Below are positions 1-6,058 of a stretch of DNA of 8,787 nt, in pieces. This DNA comes from Deltaproteobacteria bacterium (GTDB taxonomy: Bacteria; Desulfobacterota; Desulfobacteria; Desulfobacterales; JAUVGT01). The DNA lies in NCBI GenBank assembly GCA_030593645.1, contig JAUVGT010000205.1:1-8787 (forward strand), in the 5' to 3' direction. The translations under genes were made by a program, and so were the position numbers. Position 1 is the first letter of the stretch, and each line of letters begins with the position of its first letter. Under the pieces are notes generated by a model. That model was given only the letters and a program-made list of their open reading frames with translations, ran no database searches and was not told the origin of the DNA.

Positions 1-591
1 GATAGAAAAAATGAACTCCAATTTGATGAATCTAAAGCAAAAAAAAGAATTGATGCTCAAAAGAGTCTAGCATCTCAATACAAACTCTCAGATTTGGTCG
101 AAATCTCTGCTACAACACCTGATGCAATGGTGAAATACTTAGATTTTTATTTAGAATATTATGACCCTCCGTTCGTTTTAGGGGGTAGTTACGAAGCAAG
201 ATTTGCTGGAGTTGAACATTTACACGAATGTGGGATAAAACCAGAGAATTATATTTACAATACCATATCAAATCTCAAAAATACAAAAGAAACTGAGTTA
301 ATCAAAAAATATCGAATAAAATCGGTTGTCGTTTTAATACTTGGTTCTACTAACATGCGATCGAGTCAGAGATTCTCTTACATTACAGAGAATAGCCAAC
401 CTGGAAATGTTAATATCATTGATGGATTAAAGAAAATTGGGGTTGAAAAAATATGGATTGATGGGGGAGCGGCGGCTCCAAGGAGCATTAGTTTTGGACG
501 GGCCAGAAGTGATGAAAAATCGGTCATGGCTCCCAGACCAAGAAAAACGATGGATGGATATAGACCCGTGGTCACACCGAAATACAGGTAG
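1..591 (+). pseudogene. mtrH: MtrH-family methyltransferase, internal fragment, 3' end replaced
   Basis: The frame is open from the first base, so the gene starts left of the window; a TTG at 94 is only an internal codon. Codons 1-154 (to base 462) resemble the TIM-barrel MtrH family (methyl transfer between a corrinoid protein and tetrahydromethanopterin or tetrahydrofolate). Seen: an N-terminal charged helix (FDESKAKKRIDAQ), then VEISATTPDAMVKYLDF, PPFVLGGSYEARFAGVEH, ENYIYNTISN and a strand VVVLILGST, in the family's order. After KIWID, where relatives continue toward TSVLDIPS, the reading frame runs antisense through an oadB gene, giving 43 unrelated residues (GGAAAPRS... to PKYR). About 40 N-terminal residues (off-window) and roughly the last third of the barrel are missing, so the product is probably inactive. 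The fragment is visibly more A+T-rich than the DNA right of the junction. MtrH-like proteins outside methanogens often serve methylamine or betaine demethylation; which applies here cannot be told. The family call is by memory of conserved blocks, moderate certainty. Confidence -1.
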
Positions 592-839
592 TGAAGTACA
601 CTGTTGTCTTCATAAATACCTAAACCAAATCCCTTGAAAAAAGGTACATTCCCGATAATGATTCCAAAACCGATGGGTAGAAGTAAAAGTGGTTCATATT
701 CTTTGGCTATTGCAAGATAAACGAAAACGCATCCTACAGAAAACATGATAAGATTACGCGGTTCCTGAAATAAGATATAGAAACCGGTGTTTGTTACAAA
801 TTGAAAAAAAAGATCACGAAATTGAATTAACAAATCCAT
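378..839 (-). pseudogene. oadB: OadB-type Na+-pumping decarboxylase beta subunit, N-terminal fragment
   Basis: This is the start of the membrane-embedded carboxyltransferase/Na+-pump subunit of oxaloacetate, methylmalonyl-CoA or glutaconyl-CoA decarboxylases. It begins at ATG 839-837 behind GAGGG (854-850). Residues 1-123 fit the family: FQFVTNTGFYILFQEPRNLIM, then a membrane segment with CVFVYLAIAKEYEPLLLLPIGFG, then LHYLYFGVTTGLYPSIVFLG, GAMTDFSSLLARPKLMLLGAAA. The family next expects Q or a similar residue and eight or so further helices, about 375-430 residues in total. Here the match stops at about base 472. The remaining 30 codons to 378 read antisense through the mtrH-like gene and carry no OadB motif. 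The catalytic/ion-binding helices are therefore absent and the fragment cannot pump. An oadG-type gene lies upstream on the same strand, which supports the identification. The biotinylated and carboxyltransferase (alpha) partners are not in the window. Which decarboxylase it belonged to cannot be decided from this piece. Confidence -1.
462..472. other. Breakpoint joining mtrH-like and oadB-like genes
   Basis: To the left, MtrH similarity continues to the Ile-Asp codons ending at 462. To the right on the minus strand, OadB similarity begins at the LLGAAA codons ending about 472. No insertion sequence, direct repeat or terminal inverted repeat is visible at the join, only a short G/C-rich stretch (GGGGGAGCGGCGG). 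Base composition changes across it, A+T-rich to the left and more balanced to the right. It could be a real rearrangement (inversion or deletion by illegitimate recombination) or an assembly chimera. Confidence -1.
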
Positions 840-865
840 TTAATCATATCCCTCGTATTAATAAT

Positions 866-1050
866 GATGGTCTCGTAAAAAGTCCGAATGAGACGGTTTC
901 GAAAAAAGTTCAAATTCAAGGCGTGCAAATTTCGTAATCATGAAGCGTACTTATCGGACCCGCCCTGTTAAATCTGTCTTTTTATTTAACAGGGGCGTTG
1001 AATGATTGCGAAATGCAGCACAACGCAGAAGTTGGTCCGCCTACGGCGGA
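866..1050. repeat. Palindromic intergenic repeat element between oadG and oadB
   Basis: The gap holds nested inverted repeats. The sequence at 929-941 (ATTTCGTAATCAT) pairs with 1002-1014 (ATGATTGCGAAAT), 12 of 13 matching. Inside lies a stronger hairpin with arms 961-973 (CGCCCTGTTAAAT) and 984-997 (ATTTAACAGGGGCG), one base bulged and a T-rich loop. A third small palindrome, TCCGCC-TAC-GGCGGA, is at 1036-1050. At the left edge two similar strings repeat directly, GATGGTCTCGTAAAAAGTC at 866-884 and GACGGTTTCGAAAAAAGTTC at 892-911. From memory, these edge strings resemble borders of dispersed intergenic repeats in Desulfobacterales; this is unverified. The element sits in what would be the oadG-oadB transcript and could fold there. 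Confidence -1.
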
Positions 1051-1070
1051 TTACAAAACCGTCAATAATA

Positions 1071-1460
1071 TTATTTGCTCCATGTAAACGCACCGTCACC
1101 TGCGGGAACGAGTATGCCGGCTTCTCTCAGCATTTTAATGGTCAGATGTACATGCGGCAGATCATTCTGTTCAGATATTTCATAAAGGTGACTCAATTGG
1201 AAGGGCTGCTCCATATCATAAACCAAAGGCTCATAGAGTTTTGCTGCCTCATCAATATCTGAAAGCACATGTTCCATTTTCAACACGTCATCATTCTGCG
1301 GGTTGTCATGTCCAGCACCTTCCATAAGTGCTAAGAATTTAGGAAGCAGGGAAATAAGTGAAGCAAGAACCGACAAGCCTATGAGAACAATAACCGCGCC
1401 TGTAAATGCCATTGACCAGCCATTTGCAGCCGATATTAGATCTAAATCGAAAGTGAACAA
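1071..1460 (-). CDS. oadG: OadG-family small membrane subunit of a Na+-pumping decarboxylase
   Basis: The 129-residue protein has a short N-terminus and one hydrophobic segment at about residues 17-40 (MAFTGAVIVLIGLSVLASLI), which matches the single-helix gamma subunit that anchors and stabilises the decarboxylase complex in the inner membrane. Residues 41-85 are polar and acidic. Residues 86-129 (FQLSHLYEISE..., LPHVHLTIKMLREAGILV, GDGAFTW) look like a compact helix-helix-strand fold resembling a small winged helix, where OadG proteins more often have a Pro/Ala-rich tail. The start is TTG at 1460-1458, chosen because AGGGGG at 1471-1466 stands five bases upstream; no in-frame ATG comes before Met17, which is already in the membrane helix. 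The gene is upstream of the oadB fragment on the same strand, with 231 bases of repeat DNA between. The family assignment rests on size, the membrane helix and the neighbour. The partner subunit is broken, so the pump is probably not functional from this locus. Confidence -1.
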   Translation of the reverse strand: MFTFDLDLISAANGWSMAFTGAVIVLIGLSVLASLISLLPKFLALMEGAGHDNPQNDDVLKMEHVLSDIDEAAKLYEPLVYDMEQPFQLSHLYEISEQNDLPHVHLTIKMLREAGILVPAGDGAFTWSK

Positions 1461-1578
1461 CTTAACCCCCTATGCTATCTCTATCTGATTTATAAAAGCC
1501 CTGTTATGTTTATAATGTATCAATCATTATTATCGGTCGGTAAGGTGAAATCTTTAATATCTTTAGAACATCGATGTG

Positions 1579-1594
1579 GTCGAATATATCCGAC
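1579..1594. promoter_or_regulatory. Near-perfect palindrome, possible operator
   Basis: GTCGAATATATCCGAC has two 8-base arms that are complementary at 7 of 8 positions. It lies upstream of both candidate promoters of the transporter operon and could bind a dimeric regulator. No regulator gene is in the window, so its role is a guess. Confidence -1.
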
Positions 1595-1640
1595 TATTGC
1601 ATCATAAACAATCTGGCAATCTGCACACACATCAATAAAG

Positions 1641-1668
1641 ATGTCAATAATAAAAAGAATGATATAAT
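1641..1668 (+). promoter_or_regulatory. Candidate sigma70 promoter P1 for the transporter
   Basis: A perfect TATAAT at 1663-1668 is preceded, 16 bases upstream, by ATGTCA (1641-1646), which matches 4 of 6 bases of TTGACA. The leader to the binding-protein start would be about 135 bases. In A+T-rich DNA a TATAAT can occur by chance. Confidence -1.
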
Positions 1669-1711
1669 CAGATATATAGAAATAAATTATTCCTTTTTTT
1701 CAGTGCGCGTT

Positions 1712-1730
1712 TAAGGTAAAAATAACCTTA
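1712..1730. promoter_or_regulatory. Small hairpin next to candidate promoter P2
   Basis: TAAGGT (1712-1717) and ACCTTA (1725-1730) form a 6-bp stem around an A-rich 7-base loop. It ends four bases before the -35 box of P2, a position suited to an operator, and it would fall in the leader of a P1 transcript. Confidence -1.
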
Positions 1731-1734
1731 CTGC

Positions 1735-1763
1735 TTGACCCGGGATACGATTCTAATTATATA
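1735..1763 (+). promoter_or_regulatory. Candidate sigma70 promoter P2 for the transporter
   Basis: TTGACC (1735-1740, 5 of 6 to consensus) and TATATA (1758-1763, 4 of 6) are separated by the ideal 17 bases. Transcription would start about 40 bases before the binding-protein ATG. I rate it about equal to P1. Confidence -1.
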
Positions 1764-1809
1764 GGCATATATCAATATAACGATAAAATTGAAATAACAG
1801 GAGACGAAT

Positions 1810-3012
1810 ATGAAAAAAATTGTACTTTCTATAATCACACTCAGCCTCGTGTTCAGTATATTTTTTATTTTCGCATGCACAGATACAGAACCACCTGAAA
1901 AAACAGGCAACGCATTCACTTTCGGACTGCTGATGGTAGGACCTTACAATGATCATGGATGGAGCCAGGCTCACTACGAGGGAGGCAAATATGTGGAAAA
2001 AATGGTTCCCCGTTCAAAAATGATATACATTGATAAAGTCAACCCTGCTGACCGTGCGGGTGTGACCATTCCGCAGCTGGTTGATGATATGGTTGAAAAG
2101 GGTGCGACATTAATCATAGCCAATTCCGACGATATGAAAGACGGCACAAGGGAAGCCGCCAACCAGCATCCGAATGTTCATTTCATCCATATATCAGGTG
2201 ATGATGTACTCACCGGTAAAGGACCGAAAAACCTGTCCAACCTGATGGGCAAGATGGAATACGGAAAGATGATGGCCGGTTTTACCGCCGCCCTGACCAC
2301 AAAAACAGGCAAGATCGCATATCTGGGACCACTGATCAACGAAGAGACCCGGCGTCTTGCCTCGTCATGTTACCTGGGGGCCAGATATGCGTGGGAAAAA
2401 GTCCTGAACAAAAATGCAGCGGATCTTAAATTTCAGGTCACATGGATCGGCTTCTGGTTCAATATACCCGGTGTCACAGCAGACCCCACCCAGGTGGCCC
2501 AGAATTTTTACAATACAGGATATGATGTGGTTGTATCCGGCATCGATACCACAGAAGCCCTCGTGGTTGCCGGCCAGAAGAGAAAAGAAGGAAAAACCGT
2601 CTGGGCAATCCCATATGACTTTGAAGGCGCCTGTGAAGGCGGATCAGATGTCTGCCTGGGCGTACCCTATTTTAACTGGGGACCGAGTTATGTGGATATG
2701 ATTAAAAAATCCATGGCAGGAACCTGGAAACCGGAATGGATCTGGCTCGAACCGAACTGGGAAAATATCAACGATTTAAATACCAGTGCTGTTGGATTTG
2801 CCGCCGGACCCGCGATTTCATCAACCACCAAACAGGAACTGGATACTTTTATCAAAGAATTGGGAGCCGGCACACTTAATCTGTTTACCGGCCCGCTGCA
2901 GTATCAGGACGGCAGTATCTTCCTTAAAGCCGGCGAGAATGCAAACGATCAACAGATCTGGTACATGAAGCAGCTTTTAAAGGGTATGGGCGGACAAAGC
3001 AGCGCAAAATAG
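1810..3012 (+). CDS. BMP-family ABC transporter substrate-binding lipoprotein
   Basis: The 400-residue protein is the extracytoplasmic solute receptor of the importer encoded downstream. It starts at ATG 1810 with AGGAG at 1799-1803, six bases away. Residues 1-23 form a lipoprotein signal: MKK, a hydrophobic core, then lipobox IFAC with Cys23 as the lipidated residue, so it should be tethered to the membrane. The mature part has the two-lobed BMP/PnrA order: strand GLLMVGPYNDHGWSQ (39-53), GATLIIANSDDM, HISGDD, GKIAYLG, then VVVSGIDTTEA with Asp246, and VWAIPYDFEG with Asp270. These correspond to the nucleoside-binding cleft of PnrA-like proteins. The stretch around 275-282 has two cysteines (ACEGG and DVCLG), followed by PYFNWGP. 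This looks like a subgroup signature and could form a disulfide. Length is slightly above the typical ~340-370. Purine nucleosides are the default ligand for the family, but no nucleoside-processing gene is nearby, so the substrate stays open. A strong terminator follows 38 bases after the stop. Confidence -1.
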   Translation: MKKIVLSIITLSLVFSIFFIFACTDTEPPEKTGNAFTFGLLMVGPYNDHGWSQAHYEGGKYVEKMVPRSKMIYIDKVNPADRAGVTIPQLVDDMVEKGATLIIANSDDMKDGTREAANQHPNVHFIHISGDDVLTGKGPKNLSNLMGKMEYGKMMAGFTAALTTKTGKIAYLGPLINEETRRLASSCYLGARYAWEKVLNKNAADLKFQVTWIGFWFNIPGVTADPTQVAQNFYNTGYDVVVSGIDTTEALVVAGQKRKEGKTVWAIPYDFEGACEGGSDVCLGVPYFNWGPSYVDMIKKSMAGTWKPEWIWLEPNWENINDLNTSAVGFAAGPAISSTTKQELDTFIKELGAGTLNLFTGPLQYQDGSIFLKAGENANDQQIWYMKQLLKGMGGQSSAK

Positions 3013-3050
3013 AAACGAGCTCAACAGACTGTAATTCAATCAAAATATTT

Positions 3051-3090
3051 AGTGCAGAAGGCTGATTCCATGCCTTCTGCACTTTGTTTT
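3051..3090 (+). terminator. Intrinsic terminator after the binding-protein gene
   Basis: A perfect 12-bp stem, AGTGCAGAAGGC (3051-3062) with GCCTTCTGCACT (3072-3083), closes a 9-base loop and is followed by TTGTTTT. It should end most transcripts after the lipoprotein gene. That would allow the receptor to be made in excess of the ATPase and permeases if some read-through occurs. Confidence -1.
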
Positions 3091-3109
3091 ATAAGACAGT
3101 AAAAATCCG

Positions 3110-3396
3110 GGTCCAAAGGGCCCGCCAGAGCATAACAACGGCGATCACCCCTCTAAGGGGATTTAACAAGTGCCTAAAGTGCTCTTAAGTGACTAAAGTT
3201 AATGAATCCTGTCTGTTTTTATTTAAAAGATGGAGCTTATAGCGACTCCGGCTTGTCCACCTTAGCCTTGGCGACGGTGGGAACTGTCCGCATATCTTTA
3301 GCGGCGACTGAACTTTAGTACACTTTAGCTCACTTTAGTCACTTTGATTTATTTCTTATGGCAGAGCCATTTATCTCTGACCTGGCCCAAAGGACC
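3110..3396. repeat. Nested inverted-repeat element with 10-base periodic arms
   Basis: The left inner arm reads TGCCTAAAGT / GCTCTTAAGT / GACTAAAGTT (3171-3200). The right inner arm reads AACTTTAGTA / CACTTTAGCT / CACTTTAGTC / ACTTTG (3311-3346), the reverse-complement theme, again with a 10-base period. Outer arms GGTCCAAAGGGCC (3110-3122) and GGCCCAAAGGACC (3384-3396) match as inverted copies except for the central AAA. The core between carries CCACCTTAGCC...GGCGACGGTGGG and CTTTAGCGGCGACTG strings. There is no open frame of note. It looks like a non-autonomous, MITE- or REP-like intergenic element sitting between the binding-protein and ATPase genes. Confidence -1.
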
Positions 3397-3398
3397 AG

Positions 3399-3415
3399 AT
3401 TTTATTTGATAAAAT
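3399..3415. repeat. A+T-rich hairpin at the edge of the inverted-repeat element
   Basis: ATTTTAT (3399-3405) and ATAAAAT (3409-3415) form a perfect 7-bp stem with loop TTG, three bases beyond the right outer arm of the preceding element. No T-run follows, so it is not a clear terminator. Confidence -1.
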
Positions 3416-3439
3416 AAATGATGGTTCCATGTTTTCTCT

Positions 3440-3457
3440 CTTTCGTGTTTTCGTGAT
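3440..3457. repeat. Two tandem CTTTCGTG octamers
   Basis: CTTTCGTG and TTTTCGTG stand in tandem, followed by AT. The 18 bases match 7402-7419 downstream of permease 2 at 17 of 18 positions, in the same orientation, linking two intergenic regions of this locus. Confidence -1.
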
Positions 3458-3483
3458 AGTCTTTTTCTTTTGGCAAACGATAT

Positions 3484-3509
3484 AAAAAGTGGTTTCAAAA
3501 CCACTTTTT
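3484..3509 (+). promoter_or_regulatory. Perfect hairpin abutting the ATPase ribosome binding site
   Basis: AAAAAGTGGTTT (3484-3495) and AAACCACTTTTT (3498-3509) are perfect complements with only CA between them, so the practical loop is four bases. The T-run at 3505-3509 is next to the GGAG (3510-3513) that serves the ATG at 3522. The shape (A-run, stem, T-run) is that of a two-way intrinsic terminator. Alternatively, it could control access to the ribosome binding site. Which applies cannot be told from sequence. Confidence -1.
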
Positions 3510-3521
3510 GGAGTATCATTT

Positions 3522-4982
3522 ATGCGGATTGAGCTGCAGAACATCCATAAACATTATGGAATGATCAAAGCCAATAATGGTGTGAATCTAACAATCGAAC
3601 CCGGTACCATCCATGGCATCCTTGGTGAAAACGGCGCGGGCAAAAGCACCTTAATGAAAATTCTAGCCGGATTCTGCAATCAAACATCCGGTACCATCCT
3701 TTTAGACAAAAAAGCGGTTACTTATTTAAATCCTGCGCAGGCTTCCACGTATGGTATCGGAATGCTGTACCAGGATCCATTCGATTTTCCTCTGCTGACA
3801 GTTCTGGACAATTTTATGACCGGGCTGGCCCATGGCCTGAAAAACAAGAAAAAAAGATTTAAAAAATTATTTCTCGAGTATTCTAAAAATTTAAAGTTTC
3901 ACCTGAACCTTGATACACAGGTGAAAAACCTGACGATCGGAGAGCGACAGCAGCTTGAAATAATACGGCTTCTGGCCCTCGGTATCCAGGTGCTGATTCT
4001 TGATGAGCCCACCACAGGAATTTCAAGCATCCAAAAAGAGGTTCTCTTTACGGCATTAATCAAGCTCGCGTCTGAAGGCCGAAGTATCATCCTTGTATCT
4101 CACAAACTTGAAGATGTTGAAGCATTATGCCATTCCGTAACCGTTCTTCGGCAGGGAAAAGTATCAGGTAAAATGAATGCGCCGTTTAATACGGAAAAAC
4201 TGCTGAAAATGATGTTTGAGACATTACCCGCTTCTCCTTCGCGTTTAAAAAATATCCCTGGAAAAAAAATCATTCATTTAGACGGGATATCCGTAAAGGG
4301 CGGCCGAACCGGGCTGAAAGACTGCACCATAAAAATCAGACAAAAAGAGATCGTGGGACTCGCGGGGCTTGAAGGGAGCGGGCAGGGTGTTTTTTTACGG
4401 GCGGCTGCCGGGCTGACAAACCCGTACAGGGGAAGAATCCATGTACAAGACTCAGAGCTTTCCGGGATGGACTATCGCATATACCGTGACAGGGGTATTT
4501 CATTTTTGCCCGGGTCCCGTCTTGAAGAAGGTTTAATTACAGGTCTGAGTATAACGGAGCATTATGCGCTGAAAAAAAAGCATGGCGAATTCTTTGTTAA
4601 ATGGCGAAACGTCGAAAAAAATTCAGCCCGGGGAATTGACTTGTTTCGAATCAAAGGATCAATCGAATCTCAGGTGGAAGAACTTTCCGGCGGCAACCAG
4701 CAAAGGCTCCTTCTTTCGCTTTTACCCCCGGATCCGTTACTTCTCCTTCTTGAAAATCCCACAAGAGGACTGGACATGGAATCGATGCTATGGGTCTGGG
4801 AGCACCTTCAGAGATATTGCGAATCTGATACGGGTATTGTTTTTTCATCATCGGAACTGGATGAAATATTAATGTTTGCAGATCGTGTCCTTGTATTTTT
4901 TAATGGCCGGATCATCAAAAATCTCAAGACCGATCAGACCGATATTCATACGCTGGGACGGGCCATTGCTGGGAAAAACTAA
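3522..4982 (+). CDS. BMP/nucleoside-type ABC transporter ATP-binding protein, two NBDs
   Basis: The 486-residue protein is the cytoplasmic motor of the importer, two fused ATPase domains as in YufO/NupO-type and sugar importers. I start at ATG 3522 because GGAG at 3510-3513 is eight bases upstream; the frame also opens at a GTG at 3489, but that lies inside the hairpin. Domain 1: Walker A GENGAGKST (35-43), Q-loop Gln84, signature LTIGERQQ (137-144, the family's LSVGEQQ variant), Walker B VLILDEP with Asp161 and Glu162, switch His194. It should hydrolyse ATP. Domain 2 has a degenerate Walker A, GLEGSGQ (282-288, no GKS), a good signature LSGGNQQ (388-394), ENP in place of DEP (411-413) and no switch His (FSSSELDE). 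Degeneration of domain 2 is common in this family, leaving one catalytic site. The downstream permease begins three bases after the stop in the same frame, so the two are surely cotranscribed and probably translationally coupled. Confidence -1.
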   Translation: MRIELQNIHKHYGMIKANNGVNLTIEPGTIHGILGENGAGKSTLMKILAGFCNQTSGTILLDKKAVTYLNPAQASTYGIGMLYQDPFDFPLLTVLDNFMTGLAHGLKNKKKRFKKLFLEYSKNLKFHLNLDTQVKNLTIGERQQLEIIRLLALGIQVLILDEPTTGISSIQKEVLFTALIKLASEGRSIILVSHKLEDVEALCHSVTVLRQGKVSGKMNAPFNTEKLLKMMFETLPASPSRLKNIPGKKIIHLDGISVKGGRTGLKDCTIKIRQKEIVGLAGLEGSGQGVFLRAAAGLTNPYRGRIHVQDSELSGMDYRIYRDRGISFLPGSRLEEGLITGLSITEHYALKKKHGEFFVKWRNVEKNSARGIDLFRIKGSIESQVEELSGGNQQRLLLSLLPPDPLLLLLENPTRGLDMESMLWVWEHLQRYCESDTGIVFSSSELDEILMFADRVLVFFNGRIIKNLKTDQTDIHTLGRAIAGKN

Positions 4983-4985
4983 ATT

Positions 4986-6032
4986 TTGACGGATTACTAT
5001 CGAACCATAAAAGAAATAATATTCGCGCTTGTGATTGTCTTTACATTCACCACGCTGGTTTTACTCGCGGCCGGAGCCCCGCCTTTTGAAGCCTATTATC
5101 ATATCTTTAAAGGGGCCCTGGGGTCATGGATTCGATTTTCCCATGTCATAAAGACATGGATCCCCCTGACCCTGTGTGCCTGTGGTCTGTTATATACTTT
5201 CAGGATTAATCTGTGGAATATCGGGATCGAAGGACAGATGATGATGGGCGCGGTTTTTACCACCGCATGCCTTCGATTTGGCCTTGAAAGCCCGGTACAG
5301 CCATTGTTTCTGTGGTTTTCTTTCGCGGCCGGTATTACAGGCGGAGCCATATGGGCGTTTGGCGCTGGCTTTTTAAAGACAAAAGGCGGTGTGAACGAAA
5401 TATTCGCGGGACTGGGGCTTAATTTTGTGGCCCAGGGAATTATCCTGTGGTTGATTTTTGGTCCATGGAAAAGACCGGGAGTGGCTTCCATGAGCGGAAC
5501 AGAAATATTCCCCCATACAATGTGGCTGCCCCATTTGACATCGATTCGATTATCACCGGTCGGCCTGGGTCTTGTCACTCTCGCCCTGGTTATTACCGCA
5601 TTGATGCTGCGATACACTAGGATCGGTCTTTACCTGAAAGCCATCGGCAACAATCCAAATGCGGCCCGGATCTTTGGAATCAAACGGGCAAAGTATATGT
5701 TAATCGCAATGCTTTTTGCGGGCGGTTTTGCCGGACTGGCCGGAAGTCTCCAGGTTACCGGTGTGTACCACCGTCTTTTACCCGCGATTTCAAGTAATTA
5801 CGGATATCTGGCTCTGCTTGTGGTGATGCTTGCAAACTACAATATATGGCTGGCGCCATTCATCGCGTTCTTTTTTGCCTGTCTTAATGTGGGATCAATC
5901 CAATTGCCAATGGTCCTGCAGCTCGATTCTTCGTTGAGTGGAGTCATACAGGGATCATTGGTTCTGGCAGCCCTGGCGGTTCATGCATGGCGAACATTTA
6001 GAAAGGATAACTCTCACAGAGGTATAGAATGA
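4986..6032 (+). CDS. ABC transporter permease 1 (BPD_transp_2 type, BMP importer)
   Basis: The 348-residue inner-membrane protein, one half of the channel, resembles YufP/NupP-type permeases. The start is TTG 4986 (MTDYYRTIKEI...), three bases after the ATPase stop and in the same frame. A GGGA at 4971-4974 is the only purine patch, 11 bases away, so initiation probably depends on coupling. No better in-frame start exists: the next GTG is already inside the first helix (residues 9-30). Family blocks are clear: APPFEAY (31-37), a second helix, then FRINLWNIGIEGQMMMGA (NIGIEGQ at 78-84), GGVNEIFAGLGLNFVAQG, and the cytoplasmic coupling loop KAIGNNPNAARIFGIKRAKY near 217-235. That loop contacts the ATPase. 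Several further helices follow, with LQLDSSLSGVIQGSLVLAAL near the end. The length is normal. The next permease lies 286 bases away across a repeat element, although such pairs usually overlap or nearly touch. Confidence -1.
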   Translation: MTDYYRTIKEIIFALVIVFTFTTLVLLAAGAPPFEAYYHIFKGALGSWIRFSHVIKTWIPLTLCACGLLYTFRINLWNIGIEGQMMMGAVFTTACLRFGLESPVQPLFLWFSFAAGITGGAIWAFGAGFLKTKGGVNEIFAGLGLNFVAQGIILWLIFGPWKRPGVASMSGTEIFPHTMWLPHLTSIRLSPVGLGLVTLALVITALMLRYTRIGLYLKAIGNNPNAARIFGIKRAKYMLIAMLFAGGFAGLAGSLQVTGVYHRLLPAISSNYGYLALLVVMLANYNIWLAPFIAFFFACLNVGSIQLPMVLQLDSSLSGVIQGSLVLAALAVHAWRTFRKDNSHRGIE

Positions 6033-6058
6033 TGACTTAGAAAACAAAAAGAATAGGT

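Larger units (their letters stand above)
1461..1809. other. Divergent intergenic region between oadG and the transporter operon
   Basis: These 349 bases are A+T-rich and show no coding signal; open frames on the minus strand here are shadows of the start of the binding-protein gene. The region holds two candidate promoters for the rightward operon (1641-1668 and 1735-1763), a 16-base palindrome at 1579-1594 and a small hairpin at 1712-1730. I looked for purine-type and other common riboswitch cores and recognised none. Confidence -1.

Noticed and set aside
1002..1262. Open frame on the + strand across the repeat element and the oadG gene
   Set aside because: It is antisense to a recognisable OadG-type gene and its residues show no family blocks or ribosome binding site.
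1489..1809. Purine-type or other riboswitch upstream of the nucleoside-type importer
   Set aside because: The expected conserved core strings and paired helices were not found; only simple small palindromes are present.
1728..1974. Minus-strand open frames overlapping the start of the BMP gene
   Set aside because: They are shadows of the lipoprotein signal-sequence region, whose family match and ribosome binding site are clear.
3148..3160. Small CCCCT/AGGGG hairpin
   Set aside because: A 5-bp stem with a 3-base loop is too short to call alone; it is best treated as part of the surrounding repeat element.
3168..3350. CRISPR array suggested by regularly repeated short units
   Set aside because: Units are only about 10 bases, occur in inverted orientation and have no unique spacers of 25-40 bases; no cas gene is present.
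3489..3521. GTG at 3489 as the start of the ATPase
   Set aside because: It falls within the perfect hairpin and has no ribosome binding site, while ATG 3522 has GGAG at a proper distance and gives the usual N-terminus before the first strand.
5099..5617. A 172-codon minus-strand frame inside permease 1
   Set aside because: It lies wholly antisense to a strongly conserved permease, is rich in Pro, Arg and His as antisense membrane-protein frames are, and has no recognisable domain.
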